From the NCBI GenBank assembly GCA_020847435.1, contig JADLBX010000022.1, positions 1 through 48,471 on the forward strand: DNA of 48,471 nucleotides, read 5' to 3'. The notes beneath the pieces were generated by a model. The model did no database searches, was not told the DNA's origin, and worked only from the letters and a program-made list of their open reading frames with translations. Positions 1 to 7,510 of the stretch are shown here, in pieces; position 1 is the stretch's first letter, and each line of letters opens with the position of its first letter. This stretch comes from Anaerolineales bacterium. GTDB lineage: Bacteria; Chloroflexota; Anaerolineae; Anaerolineales; Villigracilaceae. The translations under genes and the position numbers were made by a program.

Positions 1-105
1 GAGAGTGATCGCAATAATGTAAAGGTGCAGATCAATTGGCAATTCAAACCTGATAATGCTCGCATAAAACTCAAGCGGCTTTATCCTGTCACAATTATAA
101 AATAA
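1..105 (+). pseudogene. IS630-type transposase, C-terminal end only (cut by window edge)
   Basis: An open frame enters from the left edge and stops at 103-105. Its last residues include INWQF followed by ARIKLKRLYP, which I recognise as the typical C-terminal tail of IS630/Tc1-mariner superfamily transposases. The catalytic DDE part would lie outside the window, so intactness cannot be judged. The sequence after the stop (about 106-124) probably holds the right end of the element. It finishes near a TA dinucleotide at 123-124, the target type used by this family. The boundary is inferred, because the left end is not visible. Confidence 0.6.
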
Positions 106-186
106 TCAATTTAGCAGAGTACTAGATACGAAATTACCCACGTCCTGCTCGAAAACATTAAAAGAATTACCAGCCTGACACAGGCG

Positions 187-1140
187 TTGAACCAGCGGCG
201 ATTCCCGCACACGGTGTTCGTGGAACTGCAAAAGGATGCCGAGGCGGTTTCGAGCTTCGCCTCCACGAGCATCGAGGGGAACCCCCTGCCGTTGACAGAT
301 GTGAAACGGATTCTCAAGAATAAGCCGCAAAACATCCGCGATAGCGAACGGGAAGTCTTAAACTATAACGAGGCGTTGAAGGAGATCAACAGTAAACTTG
401 CCAGAGGCACAATCCCTTTTACGCTGGCGTTGATCTTGCAAATTCACAAACAGGTGACGAATAAATTACTGCCAGCGTCCCAATCGGGCAAGCTGCGGTC
501 GGACCCCGTTTTTGTCAACGATCCGCGCTCGCGCACAACGATCTATTGGCCCCCCGACGCCGCAGATGTGCCCCCCCTCGTGAAAGACCTGATCGCTTTT
601 GTCGAAGGCAACAAGAGCAAAATAGATCCCTTGATCCTGGCTGGCTTGTTTCACAAACAGATGGTGGTCATCCATCCCTTCATGGACGGCAACGGCAGGA
701 CGACGCGCCTGCTCACGAAAATTTTGCTTGCCAACATGGGGTTGAATACCTTCAACTTGTTCAGTTTCGAGAATTACTACAATCAGAATGTGACGCGCTA
801 CTTTCAAACCGTTGGCGTGCGGGGAAACTATTATGAGATCGCGACCGCCGTTGATTTCAGTCCGTGGCTCGAATATTTTACAGGCGGCATCATTGACGAA
901 CTTCTGCGCGTCGAAAAAATCCTGCCGCGTTCCAGCGAGAGTCCGCAAGATGAACTCAAGCCGTATCACCAGAAGATACTCTCTTTCATCAAAGAGAGAG
1001 GCTACATCACCGACAAGGACTACGCGGGCATGGTTGATCGTGCAAGACAAACGCGCAGGCTGGACTTCAACAAATTGATCGAAATGGGACGTATCACGCG
1101 CGAGGGAAAAGGCAAGAACACGTATTACAAGTTGAAGTAA
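187..1140 (+). CDS. Fic family protein (AMP transferase type), N-terminus probably lost
   Basis: The Fic core motif HPFMDGNGRTTR lies at residues 163-174, with the catalytic His and the loop that binds the nucleotide phosphates. An inhibitory-helix motif of the S-x3-E-G kind (S26, E30, G31) lies in front of the core, as in class II Fic proteins with an N-terminal autoinhibitory helix. The C-terminal 70 residues look like the winged-helix domain common in stand-alone bacterial Fic proteins. Known family role: transfer of AMP or related groups to protein hydroxyls. The first usable start is a TTG at 187 with no good ribosome site. Fic-like sequence (RYEITHVLLENI) continues in frame upstream to about 127 without a start codon, next to the IS630 end. 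The gene therefore looks 5'-truncated by the insertion. Expression is uncertain. Confidence 0.75.
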   Translation: MNQRRFPHTVFVELQKDAEAVSSFASTSIEGNPLPLTDVKRILKNKPQNIRDSEREVLNYNEALKEINSKLARGTIPFTLALILQIHKQVTNKLLPASQSGKLRSDPVFVNDPRSRTTIYWPPDAADVPPLVKDLIAFVEGNKSKIDPLILAGLFHKQMVVIHPFMDGNGRTTRLLTKILLANMGLNTFNLFSFENYYNQNVTRYFQTVGVRGNYYEIATAVDFSPWLEYFTGGIIDELLRVEKILPRSSESPQDELKPYHQKILSFIKERGYITDKDYAGMVDRARQTRRLDFNKLIEMGRITREGKGKNTYYKLK

Positions 1141-1168
1141 TCTCCCCGAACAAGTTCCTCGCGAACTT

Positions 1169-1315
1169 CTACTTGAGGTCGATCGTCTTCTCTATCCAAT
1201 TATCCAAATCGCTTCTCTCCCCGCTTGAGGCTTGATCCATCCACGCCAAAAATTCCGCGTTCCCCTTCGGTCCCAACAGCGGACTCCTCGTCAGCGCGCG
1301 GATTCCTAGAAGATC
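1169..1315 (-). pseudogene. tlyA-like rRNA methyltransferase/hemolysin, C-terminal remnant
   Basis: Read on the minus strand, about 48 codons end at a TAG (1169-1171) and contain SPLLGPKGNAEFLAW, which resembles the conserved C-terminal tail of TlyA-type 2'-O-methyltransferases (SPLxGPxGNxEFLLWL). No S4 or methyltransferase core precedes it, because the neighbouring upstream sequence belongs to a different remnant. It is a detached 3' end without a start, almost certainly non-functional. The family call rests on one motif only. Confidence 0.45.
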
Positions 1316-1497
1316 AATCCGCCACACAAAAAATCGCGCCAGCCTGGGGCGGCATATTGTCCGATCACCAAGCCCTTATTGATTTCGCGCTTACCCGCGA
1401 GGCGTAAAAGTTTCTTGTGATCGGCGGCGGTAGCGTAATATTTCACTTCAAACGCGATGAGAACATCCTGTTGTAAGATAAAATCAACTTCATGCAC
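1306..1497 (-). pseudogene. DUF4143-type AAA ATPase, C-terminal remnant
   Basis: This minus-strand frame of 63 codons carries EVDFIL, then FEVKYYA, and a later KGLVIG. That is the order of the nuclease-like fold at the C-terminus of DUF4143-containing AAA ATPases (E-V-D-F then E-V-K). The ATPase domain and DUF4143 body are missing. The frame overlaps the tlyA-like remnant by a few bases at one end and abuts an unrelated plus-strand remnant at about 1500. It is a gene tail left by rearrangement. An apparent ATG at 1497 has no Shine-Dalgarno sequence. Confidence 0.5.
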
Positions 1498-1500
1498 ACT

Positions 1501-1656
1501 TTATGCAAATCGTCCGATTTGAAGATCAATTTTCTGTTCGAGGCGTTGAAGGAGTTCGGCTGCGCGGGGCGGATTTTGTGCGAAAGCCCGATCATGGAAG
1601 AGGAGGCGCTGAACATGAAGAAGGCGTGGATGAAGGTGAGCGGGGAGAGGGAGTGA
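1501..1656 (+). pseudogene. Endonuclease IV/TIM-barrel-type protein, C-terminal remnant
   Basis: In the frame starting at 1501 the sequence reads through RILCESPIMEEEALNMKK and stops at 1654-1656. This pattern (ILCESP-x-MEEDA-x-x-K) is the C-terminal strand and helix of endonuclease-IV-like TIM-barrel proteins. The rest of the barrel is absent: immediately upstream lies the oppositely oriented DUF4143 remnant. There is no plausible start or ribosome site. It is the third gene tail in 500 bases. Confidence 0.4.
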
Positions 1657-1684
1657 AGCGAGGAAAGTGTTTACTGCGAAGAAA

Positions 1685-1775
1685 ATGCAGGTAGACAGGT
1701 AAACACGTAGACAAGTAAACATGTAGACAAGCGCCCACGTGTGTACCTGTTTCCTTGTGTACTTGTTTACTTCCT
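1685..1775. repeat. Octamer tandem tract (GTARACAN) and its inverted copy
   Basis: Tandem octamers of the form GTAGACAG / GTAAACAC run through 1691-1723. After a short break the complementary units (TGTGTACC, TGTTTCCT, TGTGTACT, TGTTTACT) follow to about 1772, next to the end of pstB1. A shorter tract with the same unit lies at 6458-6488. The two arms could form an imperfect hairpin in RNA and might help end pstB1 transcripts, but there is no clean U-tract. Confidence 0.75.
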
Positions 1776-2530
1776 CACCCAAACCTCCCCGTGATGTAAT
1801 CCTCAGTCTTCTTTTCTTTCGGCGCGGTGAAAATGGACTTGCCCTCGCCGTATTCGACGAGTTCGCCTTGCAAGAAGAACGCGGCGTAATCGGCGGTGCG
1901 TCCCGCTTGTTGCACGGAATGAGGCACGAGGACGATGGTGTAATCCTTTTTAAGTTCCTGCAACGCGGCTTCGACCTTGCCAGTTGAGATTGGGTCTAAA
2001 CCAGAAGTTGGCTCATCTAACAAAATAATTTCAGGTTGGAGAGCCAGTACGCGGGCGAGACAGACGCGCTGTTGCTGTCCGCCTGAGAGGGCGATGGCGG
2101 GCGCATCGAGTCGGTCTTTCACTTCATCCCAGAGCGCGGCAAGTTTCAGGCTGCGCTCGACGGCTTCATCCAGTTTTGCGCGGCGTTTTTCGCCAGCCAG
2201 TTCCAAGCCATAAATAATATTTTCACGAATAGACATCGGCAGCGGCACAGGGCGCGCAAACACCATGCCCACTTTGCGCCGCAGGGCGATCACGTCAATT
2301 TGGGGGTCGAGGATATTTTCGCCGTCAATCAGAATGCGCCCCGCCGAAGACTTGACCTCGGTGAGGTCGTTCAGCCGATTCAAACAACGGAGCAGCGTGG
2401 ACTTTCCTCCGCCTGCTGGACCGAACAACACAGTCACCGCGTTCTGCCGAATGTCGAGGCTGACATCGCGCAAGGATTCGGTGCCGTCGGAATATTGGAG
2501 GGAGAGGGATTCGATGATGATTTTGTTCAT
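1775..2530 (-). CDS. pstB: Phosphate ABC transporter ATP-binding protein, variant PstB
   Basis: This is a PstB-type ATPase of 251 residues that powers the PstCA permease. Walker A is GPAGGGKST (37-45), the signature is a normal LSGGQ (148-152), and the Walker B end with catalytic Glu is LLDEP. The H-loop His is kept in VPHS. The Q-loop, however, reads FARPVPLP, with Ala92 where PstB normally has Gln (FQKPNPFP). It is the last gene of a minus-strand pstS-pstC-pstA-pstB cluster, 83 bases after pstA, from which a repeat tract separates it. A second pstB with the opposite defect, a lost signature, lies at 5691. The two may form a heterodimer in which this subunit's own nucleotide pocket is the weak one. 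Confidence 0.92.
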   Translation of the reverse strand: MNKIIIESLSLQYSDGTESLRDVSLDIRQNAVTVLFGPAGGGKSTLLRCLNRLNDLTEVKSSAGRILIDGENILDPQIDVIALRRKVGMVFARPVPLPMSIRENIIYGLELAGEKRRAKLDEAVERSLKLAALWDEVKDRLDAPAIALSGGQQQRVCLARVLALQPEIILLDEPTSGLDPISTGKVEAALQELKKDYTIVLVPHSVQQAGRTADYAAFFLQGELVEYGEGKSIFTAPKEKKTEDYITGRFG

Positions 2531-2544
2531 TTACGATTTTCGAT

Positions 2545-2607
2545 TGACGATTTACGATTACGCAATACGCAGTCCGAAGTACGTTATTGCGTATTGCGTA
2601 CTCCGTA
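2545..2607. repeat. TACGCAAT-type tandem/inverted tract between pstA and pstB
   Basis: The spacer is filled by short units such as GATTTACGA, TACGCAATACGC and TTGCGTATTGCGTA, arranged so that the two halves are partly complementary. A related tract stands at 34098-34150 next to rpe. It leaves room for a weak hairpin that could lower readthrough from pstA into pstB, but this is inference. Confidence 0.65.
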
Positions 2608-2613
2608 TAAAGA

Positions 2614-3477
2614 TCACCACTGCCTCCGCGCCCTCGCCCGTGAGCGGATTACGGTCGCGATGAGATTCATCGTTAGCACGAAAGCGAGCAACACCAACGC
2701 CGTACCGTATTGGATTTGAATCGGCATCTCAGGGACTTGGGTGGAGATCACAAAAAGATGATAGGGCAACGCCATCGTCGCATCGAAGGGCGAGCCAGGG
2801 AGTTTCGGCAGAAAGAACGCCGCGCCTGTGAACAAGATGGGAGCTGTCTCGCCGACGGCGCGTTCGAGACCGAGGATGACTCCTGTGAGGATGCCAGGCA
2901 GCGCTTCTTTCAACACGATGCGGCGGATGGTCTGCCAGCGGGTCGCGCCGAGGGAAATGCTCACGGTGCGGAAGGATTGTGGCACGGCGCGCAACGCCTC
3001 CTCCGCTGTGCTGATGATGACGGGCAGAGTCATAATCGAGAGAGTCAATGAAGCGGCGAGGATGGATGTGCCGAAGTTGAGGAACAGCACGAACAAGCCG
3101 AGTCCGAACAAGCCGTAGACTACGGACGGAATCCCTGCGAGGTTGATGATGGCGATTCGAATCGTGCGCGTCAGCGGCGTGTCGGAGGCGTACTCCGAAA
3201 GATAGATCGCCGCCGCAATCCCGAGCGGGACCGAAAAAATGGACGTACCTAACGCAAGGTAAAGTGTACCGATGATAGCGGGAAAGATTCCGCCCTCGCG
3301 CATCCCATTGCGAGGGAAGCCCGTGAGGAACTCCAACGAAATTGCGGGCGCGCCTTGGATGAGGATGTAGATGATCGTCCCGACGATGGGCAAGACGGTG
3401 ACCATCGCCAGCAAGGTTATGGCGGTGAATCCGATTCGCTCGGTGAGGTGGCGGTTGAGGGTGAGGAGGCGTTTCAT
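2614..3477 (-). CDS. pstA: Phosphate ABC transporter permease PstA
   Basis: Integral membrane subunit of the high-affinity phosphate importer, 287 residues from the ATG at 3477. Several hydrophobic spans are visible, beginning with TAITLLAMVTVLPIVGTI. The cytoplasmic coupling motif near LGATRWQTIRRIVLKEALP is the EAA-type loop that docks on PstB, and the final part (TAPILFTGAAFF) is typical of PstA. A longer reading to 3573 would run into a palindromic repeat and add an unrelated leader, so the internal ATG was chosen. It follows pstC by about 170 bases, most of it dispersed palindromes. Confidence 0.93.
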   Translation of the reverse strand: MKRLLTLNRHLTERIGFTAITLLAMVTVLPIVGTIIYILIQGAPAISLEFLTGFPRNGMREGGIFPAIIGTLYLALGTSIFSVPLGIAAAIYLSEYASDTPLTRTIRIAIINLAGIPSVVYGLFGLGLFVLFLNFGTSILAASLTLSIMTLPVIISTAEEALRAVPQSFRTVSISLGATRWQTIRRIVLKEALPGILTGVILGLERAVGETAPILFTGAAFFLPKLPGSPFDATMALPYHLFVISTQVPEMPIQIQYGTALVLLAFVLTMNLIATVIRSRARARRQW

Positions 3478-3491
3478 ATCTTGGTTATATC

Positions 3492-3642
3492 GGTGGTCGA
3501 GTAGCGAGCCGCCGTGCTGAGCCTGTCGAAGCAGTTCGTTGCGAGCGTATCGAGACCACCAGTGTTCATGCAATTAATTGTTTGCTTGATACCAGTTGGT
3601 CTCGATACGTCCTTCGCTATCGCTCAGGACTACTCGACCAAC
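3492..3642. repeat. Paired dispersed palindromes, GGTGGTCGAGTAG family
   Basis: Two units lie back to back between pstC and pstA. Unit one (3492-3560) opens with GGTGGTCGAGTAG and ends with CGTATCGAGACCACC. Unit two (3595-3642) opens with GTTGGTCTCGATACG and closes with CTACTCGACCAAC. The ends of each unit are complementary. The same two-unit arrangement recurs at 34819-34947 between rpe and the kinase gene. They resemble REP/MITE-type elements. No coding capacity is seen. Confidence 0.85.
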
Positions 3643-3649
3643 AGAGTAT

Positions 3650-4546
3650 TTATGACAATATCCTCTCCGCGCGTTTCTTCGCCCTGAACACCACCGACGA
3701 GGCGGCGATGTTGACTCCGAGCGAAATCAGAAATAACACCATGCCGATAAAAAATAACGTGTGATAGTGGACGCTTCCATTTGCGACTTCGCCCATCTCT
3801 GCGGCGATGGTCGCCGTCATCGTGCGGACGGGGGAGAAGAGACTGCCAAGTTTGATCGCCAGCACGGGCGCATTGCCCGTCACCATCATCACGGTCATCG
3901 TTTCGCCGATGGCGCGTCCGATGCCGAGCATGACGGCGGTGAGCACGCCTGACTTCGCGGCGGGTAAGGTCACGCGCCAAATTGTCTGCCAGCGCGTCGC
4001 GCCGAGCGCCCACGCGCCCTCGCGATACGCGCGCGGGACTGCATCGAGCGCGTCCTCCGCGACGGACACGATGGTCGGCACGGCGATCCCGCCGAGGAGG
4101 AGGGACCCAGTAAAAGCGGTCAGACCAGTTGGAAGGTCGAGAAAGACGCGTAAGAATGGGGAGACGAGAAGAATCCCAAGAAATCCCAAAACGACCGAGG
4201 GGAGTCCGCCGAGAAGTTCGACAAGCGGTTTGAGAATCTCGCGCATCCAACGCGGGGCGATCTCTGCGATGTACACTGCCGTGCCGATGCCGAGCGGAAA
4301 GGCGATGAGCATGGCGCCGATGGTGACGACGAGCGAACCCGTGATGAGCGGCAGGATGCCGAACATGTCTTCGATGGGATACCATCGCACGTTGAGGAGC
4401 GTGGAGAGGTCCACTTCGCCGAGCGTGGGCGCGCCTTCGCGGATGAGGAAGAAAAATATCAGCGCAACGAACACAATGGCTGAGTAGCCGCTGGCTTTGA
4501 TCGCGCGGGTGATGATGAATTCACGCCAGTTCAAAGATTTTTCCAT
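3650..4546 (-). CDS. pstC: Phosphate ABC transporter permease PstC
   Basis: Second membrane subunit of the phosphate importer, 298 residues, partner of PstA. Features are an N-terminal membrane span (GYSAIVFVALIFFFLIREG), a further set of spans, and the coupling loop ALGATRWQTIWRVTLPAAKSG. GRAIGETMTVMMVTGN is a hallmark of PstC. Translation is placed at the ATG at 4546 (MEKSLNW). The longer open frame to 4588 would begin inside a dispersed palindrome. It lies downstream of pstS, with the palindromic spacer 4559-4664 between them, which may tune the ratio of binding protein to permease. Confidence 0.93.
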   Translation of the reverse strand: MEKSLNWREFIITRAIKASGYSAIVFVALIFFFLIREGAPTLGEVDLSTLLNVRWYPIEDMFGILPLITGSLVVTIGAMLIAFPLGIGTAVYIAEIAPRWMREILKPLVELLGGLPSVVLGFLGILLVSPFLRVFLDLPTGLTAFTGSLLLGGIAVPTIVSVAEDALDAVPRAYREGAWALGATRWQTIWRVTLPAAKSGVLTAVMLGIGRAIGETMTVMMVTGNAPVLAIKLGSLFSPVRTMTATIAAEMGEVANGSVHYHTLFFIGMVLFLISLGVNIAASSVVFRAKKRAERILS

Positions 4547-4558
4547 AAGGTTCCAGAT

Positions 4559-4664
4559 GTCATTGCGAGGGCGCTCTTCCCGAAGCAATCTCGTGTGTTC
4601 ATTCCAACAATTGTTTGGATGTTAGACGAGATTGCTTCGTCGGCTATCGCCTCCTCGCAATGAC
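4559..4664. repeat. Dispersed palindrome, GTCATTGCGAGG family
   Basis: The element starts with GTCATTGCGAGG and ends with CCTCGCAATGAC, and inside these ends it carries a second complementary pair built on GAAGCAATCTCG / CGAGATTGCTTCG. It fills the pstS-pstC spacer. A shorter relative sits at 33657-33740. As RNA it would fold into a long imperfect hairpin. It may protect the pstS message 3' end or attenuate transcription, in the way REP elements do in other bacteria. Confidence 0.85.
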
Positions 4665-4665
4665 A

Positions 4666-5535
4666 TTATTCGACAGGCACAAAGCCGAGTTCGGCGACGA
4701 TCTCCTGCGCTTCGTCTGAAAGAATCCATGCGAGATACTCCGCAACGACGCCCGTCGGCTCGCCGTCGGTGTACATGTACAGGTCGCGTGCAATCGGATA
4801 ACTCTTATCGTTCACGGTCGGTATCGAAGGCAGGACGTACGGCGCGCCGTCCTCTTTTGCGATGGCGATCATTTTTAAATCGTCAGGCACATAGCCCAAA
4901 CCGTCGTAACCGATTGCGTTCGGGTTTTGTCGCACTTCGATGATGATTCCTTCCGACGACGGCAATAACAACGTGTCCGTTGAAAAGAGCGTTTTGTTTT
5001 CTTTCTCGCCAAGCCGCAGTACCGTTTCTAAAAAATAAACATGTGTGCCAGAGTTGGTCTCGCGCGAGAGTCGCACGATCGGTCTGTCTTCGCCGCCGAC
5101 CTCCATCCAATTGACGATCTTGCCGCTGTAAATATCCGAAATCTGTTGCAGTGTCAACTCCGAAACGGGGTTATCGGGATTCACGATCACCGCAATCGCA
5201 TCACGCGCAATCACATGCTCCACAGGGTTCACGCCGTTCGCTTGCGCGGCTTCGATCTCTTCCGCTTTGATTCTGCGCGACGCGCTCGCAATGTCCACCG
5301 TGTTGTTGATGAGCGCGGCGATGCCTGTCCCAGTCCCGCCGCCTGTCACCGAGATTCGCACGTCCGCATGTTCGGCTTGATACGTCTCTGCCCACGCCAG
5401 CGCAAGATTGACGATGGTATCCGATCCTTTGTTTTCGATGTATCTTGTTTGCGAATCGGGAGATGTGTTGGATGAGTTCGATGAACAGGAAAGGAGGAAA
5501 GATGAAAGAAGAAAGAGGATGACAGCGCGCTTCAT
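4666..5535 (-). CDS. pstS: Phosphate-binding lipoprotein PstS
   Basis: Substrate-binding protein of the phosphate importer, 289 residues. The N-terminus is a lipoprotein signal peptide with the lipobox LLSC (Cys17) and a Ser/Asn-rich linker, so it should be anchored on the outer face of the membrane. The phosphate-binding elements of the PBP-like family are present: GSDTIVNLALAW near the start, VTGGGTGTGIAALIN, IASASRRIK, RETNSGTH and a late YPIARDLYMY. It is the first gene of the minus-strand pst cluster and diverges from pstB2 with about 155 bases between them. The signal-peptide codons form a pyrimidine tract (TTCATCTTTCCTCC) resembling a nearby heptamer repeat. No clear Pho-box could be recognised. 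Confidence 0.93.
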   Translation of the reverse strand: MKRAVILFLLSSFLLSCSSNSSNTSPDSQTRYIENKGSDTIVNLALAWAETYQAEHADVRISVTGGGTGTGIAALINNTVDIASASRRIKAEEIEAAQANGVNPVEHVIARDAIAVIVNPDNPVSELTLQQISDIYSGKIVNWMEVGGEDRPIVRLSRETNSGTHVYFLETVLRLGEKENKTLFSTDTLLLPSSEGIIIEVRQNPNAIGYDGLGYVPDDLKMIAIAKEDGAPYVLPSIPTVNDKSYPIARDLYMYTDGEPTGVVAEYLAWILSDEAQEIVAELGFVPVE

Positions 5536-5631
5536 TGAGACGAATTATAGTCGAAAGCATATTCTGGATGAAGAACTCCGCTTCGCCTCGACCTTGCGGC
5601 TGATTCAGTTTCCTCGGCGTTATCGCCCTTT

Positions 5632-5675
5632 TGTTTCATCCTTCATCCTTTCTCCTTCATCCTTTATTTTGTCTC
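5632..5675. repeat. TTCATCC heptamer tract upstream of the second pstB
   Basis: Four to five heptamers (TTCATCC, TTCATCC, TTTCTCC, TTCATCC, TTTATTT) run in the pstS-pstB divergent spacer and end just before the probable promoter of pstB2. Similar pyrimidine/purine tracts occur at 5486-5518 (inside the pstS signal-peptide codons) and at 10441-10475. Confidence 0.7.
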
Positions 5676-5681
5676 TGATAA

Positions 5682-5690
5682 AATCACCCC
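5682..5690 (+). promoter_or_regulatory. Probable -10 element of a leaderless pstB2 transcript
   Basis: A TAAAAT-like hexamer lies only a few bases before the ATG at 5691, with no Shine-Dalgarno sequence between them. If it is the -10 box, transcription would start at or near the start codon, giving a leaderless message. The -35 region lies inside the heptamer tract and is a poor match. Experimental start-site mapping would decide this. Confidence 0.35.
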
Positions 5691-6452
5691 ATGAACATGA
5701 CTCAATCCGCCTTCTCCGTCCAACACTTGGACTTTTACTACAACGCCAACGCCAAGACTCTTTCGGATATCAACATCGAAATTCAACCGCGCAAAGTGAC
5801 CGCGCTCATCGGTCCGTCGGGGTGCGGCAAGTCCACGTTTTTGCGTTGCCTGAATCGGATGAACGACACGATTGTAGGCACGCGCGTGGACGGGAAGATT
5901 TTCTTGAATGGAGAAGATATTTACGGGGAAACAATGGACGTGGTTAGTCTTCGTCAACGCGTGGGGATGGTCTTTCAAAAGCCGAATCCGTTCCCGCAAT
6001 CCATTTACGATAACGTGGCGTTCGGTCCCCGCGTGATGGGCATGGACGTGGATCTGGACAAGGTCGTCCGCGAGAGCCTCGAACGCGCCGCCCTGTGGGA
6101 CGACGTGAAAGACGACCTCAAAGCCGACGCGTTGAGCCTCGCCCTCCGTCAGCAACAACGACTGTGCATCGCCCGCGTCATCGCCGTGCAACCCGAAGTG
6201 ATTCTCATGGACGAGTCCACTTCCGCGCTCGACCCGATCGCCACCCTGCGCGTGGAAGAACTCATCGCCGAGTTGAAGCAGGATTATACGATTGTCATCG
6301 TCACACATAACATGCAACAAGCCGCGCGCGTATCCGATTACACGGGTCTGTTCTGGTTGGGTCAGTTGGTGGAGTTTTCAGAGACGAATTCGATGTTCAC
6401 GAATCCAAAGCAAGAGTTGACCGAGGCGTATATCACGGGGAGGATGGGGTAG
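5691..6452 (+). CDS. pstB: Phosphate ABC transporter ATP-binding protein PstB with degenerate signature
   Basis: This is a PstB-type ATPase of 253 residues, divergent from pstSCA. Walker A is canonical (GPSGCGKST, 41-49), as are the Q-loop (FQKPNPFP, Gln96), Walker B with catalytic Glu (LMDES, Glu175) and the H-loop ([10 protein letters not shown]). The ABC signature that should read LSGGQ is instead LALRQ (150-154); the following QQR is kept. A lone homodimer would have two poor composite sites. Paired with the other PstB at 1775, which keeps LSGGQ but lacks the Q-loop Gln, one site would be fully canonical and one degenerate. The second residue after Glu in Walker B (S-T instead of P-C/T) is also unusual. 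Confidence 0.92.
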   Translation: MNMTQSAFSVQHLDFYYNANAKTLSDINIEIQPRKVTALIGPSGCGKSTFLRCLNRMNDTIVGTRVDGKIFLNGEDIYGETMDVVSLRQRVGMVFQKPNPFPQSIYDNVAFGPRVMGMDVDLDKVVRESLERAALWDDVKDDLKADALSLALRQQQRLCIARVIAVQPEVILMDESTSALDPIATLRVEELIAELKQDYTIVIVTHNMQQAARVSDYTGLFWLGQLVEFSETNSMFTNPKQELTEAYITGRMG

Positions 6453-6490
6453 GGAATGGTAGACAGGGAAACAAGTAAACAGGGAAACAA

Positions 6491-6523
6491 AGAGCGCAAA
6501 CGTTGTTGAACGTCTGCGCTCTT
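6491..6523. terminator. Bidirectional hairpin between pstB2 and phoU
   Basis: AGAGCGCAAACGTT and AACGTCTGCGCTCTT face each other around a 4-base loop between two convergent genes. The stem has one mismatch. No long U-run follows on either strand, so termination is likely but not certain. Confidence 0.6.
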
Positions 6524-6547
6524 CAATTACTATTTACAAATTACTTC

Positions 6548-7237
6548 TTAATTCGGTTGCCCCTTCCAAAACTCATCGTCTGTCGCTTTAATCTCCCGCA
6601 TCTCGCCTGTGACAATGAACACTGTCCGTTCGCAGATATTGGTCACGCGGTCAGCGACGCGTTCGAGGTTGTGCGCCACCCATAACAGCCAGTTGGCGCG
6701 CTCAATGGTCTTCGGGTCTTGGATGATGAACATCATCAACTCGTGGTAGACCTGATTGTAGAGCGCGTCCACTTCGTCGTCCTCGATGGGGATCGCCTTG
6801 GCGGCTTCCACATCCTCAGCGGCGAAGGCGGCGAGCGCGCGGTGCAGCATGTCCGCGCCTTTTTCCGCCATACGCGGCACGTCAATCAGCGGTTTGAGCA
6901 GGGGCGCGTCTCCCATGCGGATGTTGATGTTGGCGATGCCTTTGGCGTAATCGCCCATGCGTTCCAATTCCGAAATGATCTCGAAGCTCGAAGCCAGCAA
7001 ACGCAGGTCGTGCGCCATTGGTTGCTGTGTGGCGATCAGCACCATGAGCTTGTTCTCGATCTCAAAGCGTTTTGCGTTGATCGCCTGGTCTTCGGCGAAA
7101 ATTTTCTCGGAGGCTTTGACGTCGCGTTTTTTCAACGCTTCCACCGAGCCGAGGATCGCTTGCTCGACCATGCTCCCCAGAGCAAGGATATCGTCTTTCA
7201 CCTGTTGAATCTCTGATTCGAACGATTTTCTGAGCAT
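6548..7237 (-). CDS. phoU: Phosphate signalling regulator PhoU
   Basis: Protein of 229 residues built from two PhoU three-helix repeats. The metal-binding signature E-x3-R-x-x-D appears twice, as SELERMGDYAKGIA in the first repeat and NLERVADRVTNICE in the second. PhoU is known to damp the Pst transporter and the PhoR-type kinase when phosphate is plentiful. No PhoR/PhoB pair is visible in the window. The start MLRKSFESEI at 7237 was chosen over a longer frame to 7315, because family members begin this way. The gene is convergent with pstB2 and separate from the pstSCAB cluster. Confidence 0.93.
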   Translation of the reverse strand: MLRKSFESEIQQVKDDILALGSMVEQAILGSVEALKKRDVKASEKIFAEDQAINAKRFEIENKLMVLIATQQPMAHDLRLLASSFEIISELERMGDYAKGIANINIRMGDAPLLKPLIDVPRMAEKGADMLHRALAAFAAEDVEAAKAIPIEDDEVDALYNQVYHELMMFIIQDPKTIERANWLLWVAHNLERVADRVTNICERTVFIVTGEMREIKATDDEFWKGQPN

Positions 7238-7328
7238 GAACGCCTCTCGGATGGGTTTATCCGATTGTACTATTAACGATATTCTTTTGGCATGGCAGGC
7301 TGGGGGCGCAAGCAATGACCTTTAAACG

Positions 7329-7362
7329 GCACAAGAGCCGGGGAGGAGACCCGGCTCTTGTG
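7329..7362. terminator. Strong hairpin, GCACAAGAGCCGGG stem
   Basis: GCACAAGAGCCGGG and CCCGGCTCTTGTGC form a perfect 14-bp stem with a 7-base loop. It lies between phoU's 5' side and a possible small minus-strand ORF. It would end transcripts coming from the right on the minus strand and insulate phoU. U-runs are short. Confidence 0.6.
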
Positions 7363-7381
7363 CGCTGAGGAGAGAATGAAA

Positions 7382-7510
7382 CTATTTCCTGATGGGCTTC
7401 TGCGCCGCGACCTTTACCTGCTGGCACAGGTAGGCGCTGCGTTTTCGTGACGTATCTACGATGAAGACTACGATGAGGGTTGTGAATGCGCCGATCAGGA
7501 AGATGTCCAT
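7382..7510 (-). CDS. Possible small single-span membrane protein
   Basis: 42 codons from the ATG at 7510. Residues 2-18 (DIFLIGAFTTLIVVFIV) would form one transmembrane helix. They are followed by a basic tail (DTSRKR, ending QKPIRK), so an N-out/C-in single-span peptide is plausible. The ribosome site is weak. A strong hairpin follows the stop, which fits a short transcription unit. I do not recognise a family. It could be a chance ORF. Confidence 0.35.
   Translation of the reverse strand: MDIFLIGAFTTLIVVFIVDTSRKRSAYLCQQVKVAAQKPIRK

Noticed and set aside
466..1050. Minus-strand frame opposite the Fic gene
   Set aside because: The Fic motif is on the plus strand; the antisense product shows no domain.
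5536..5690. Pho-box operators in the pstS-pstB2 divergent region
   Set aside because: No convincing direct repeats of a PhoB-type site were seen, and most of the region is a heptamer tract.
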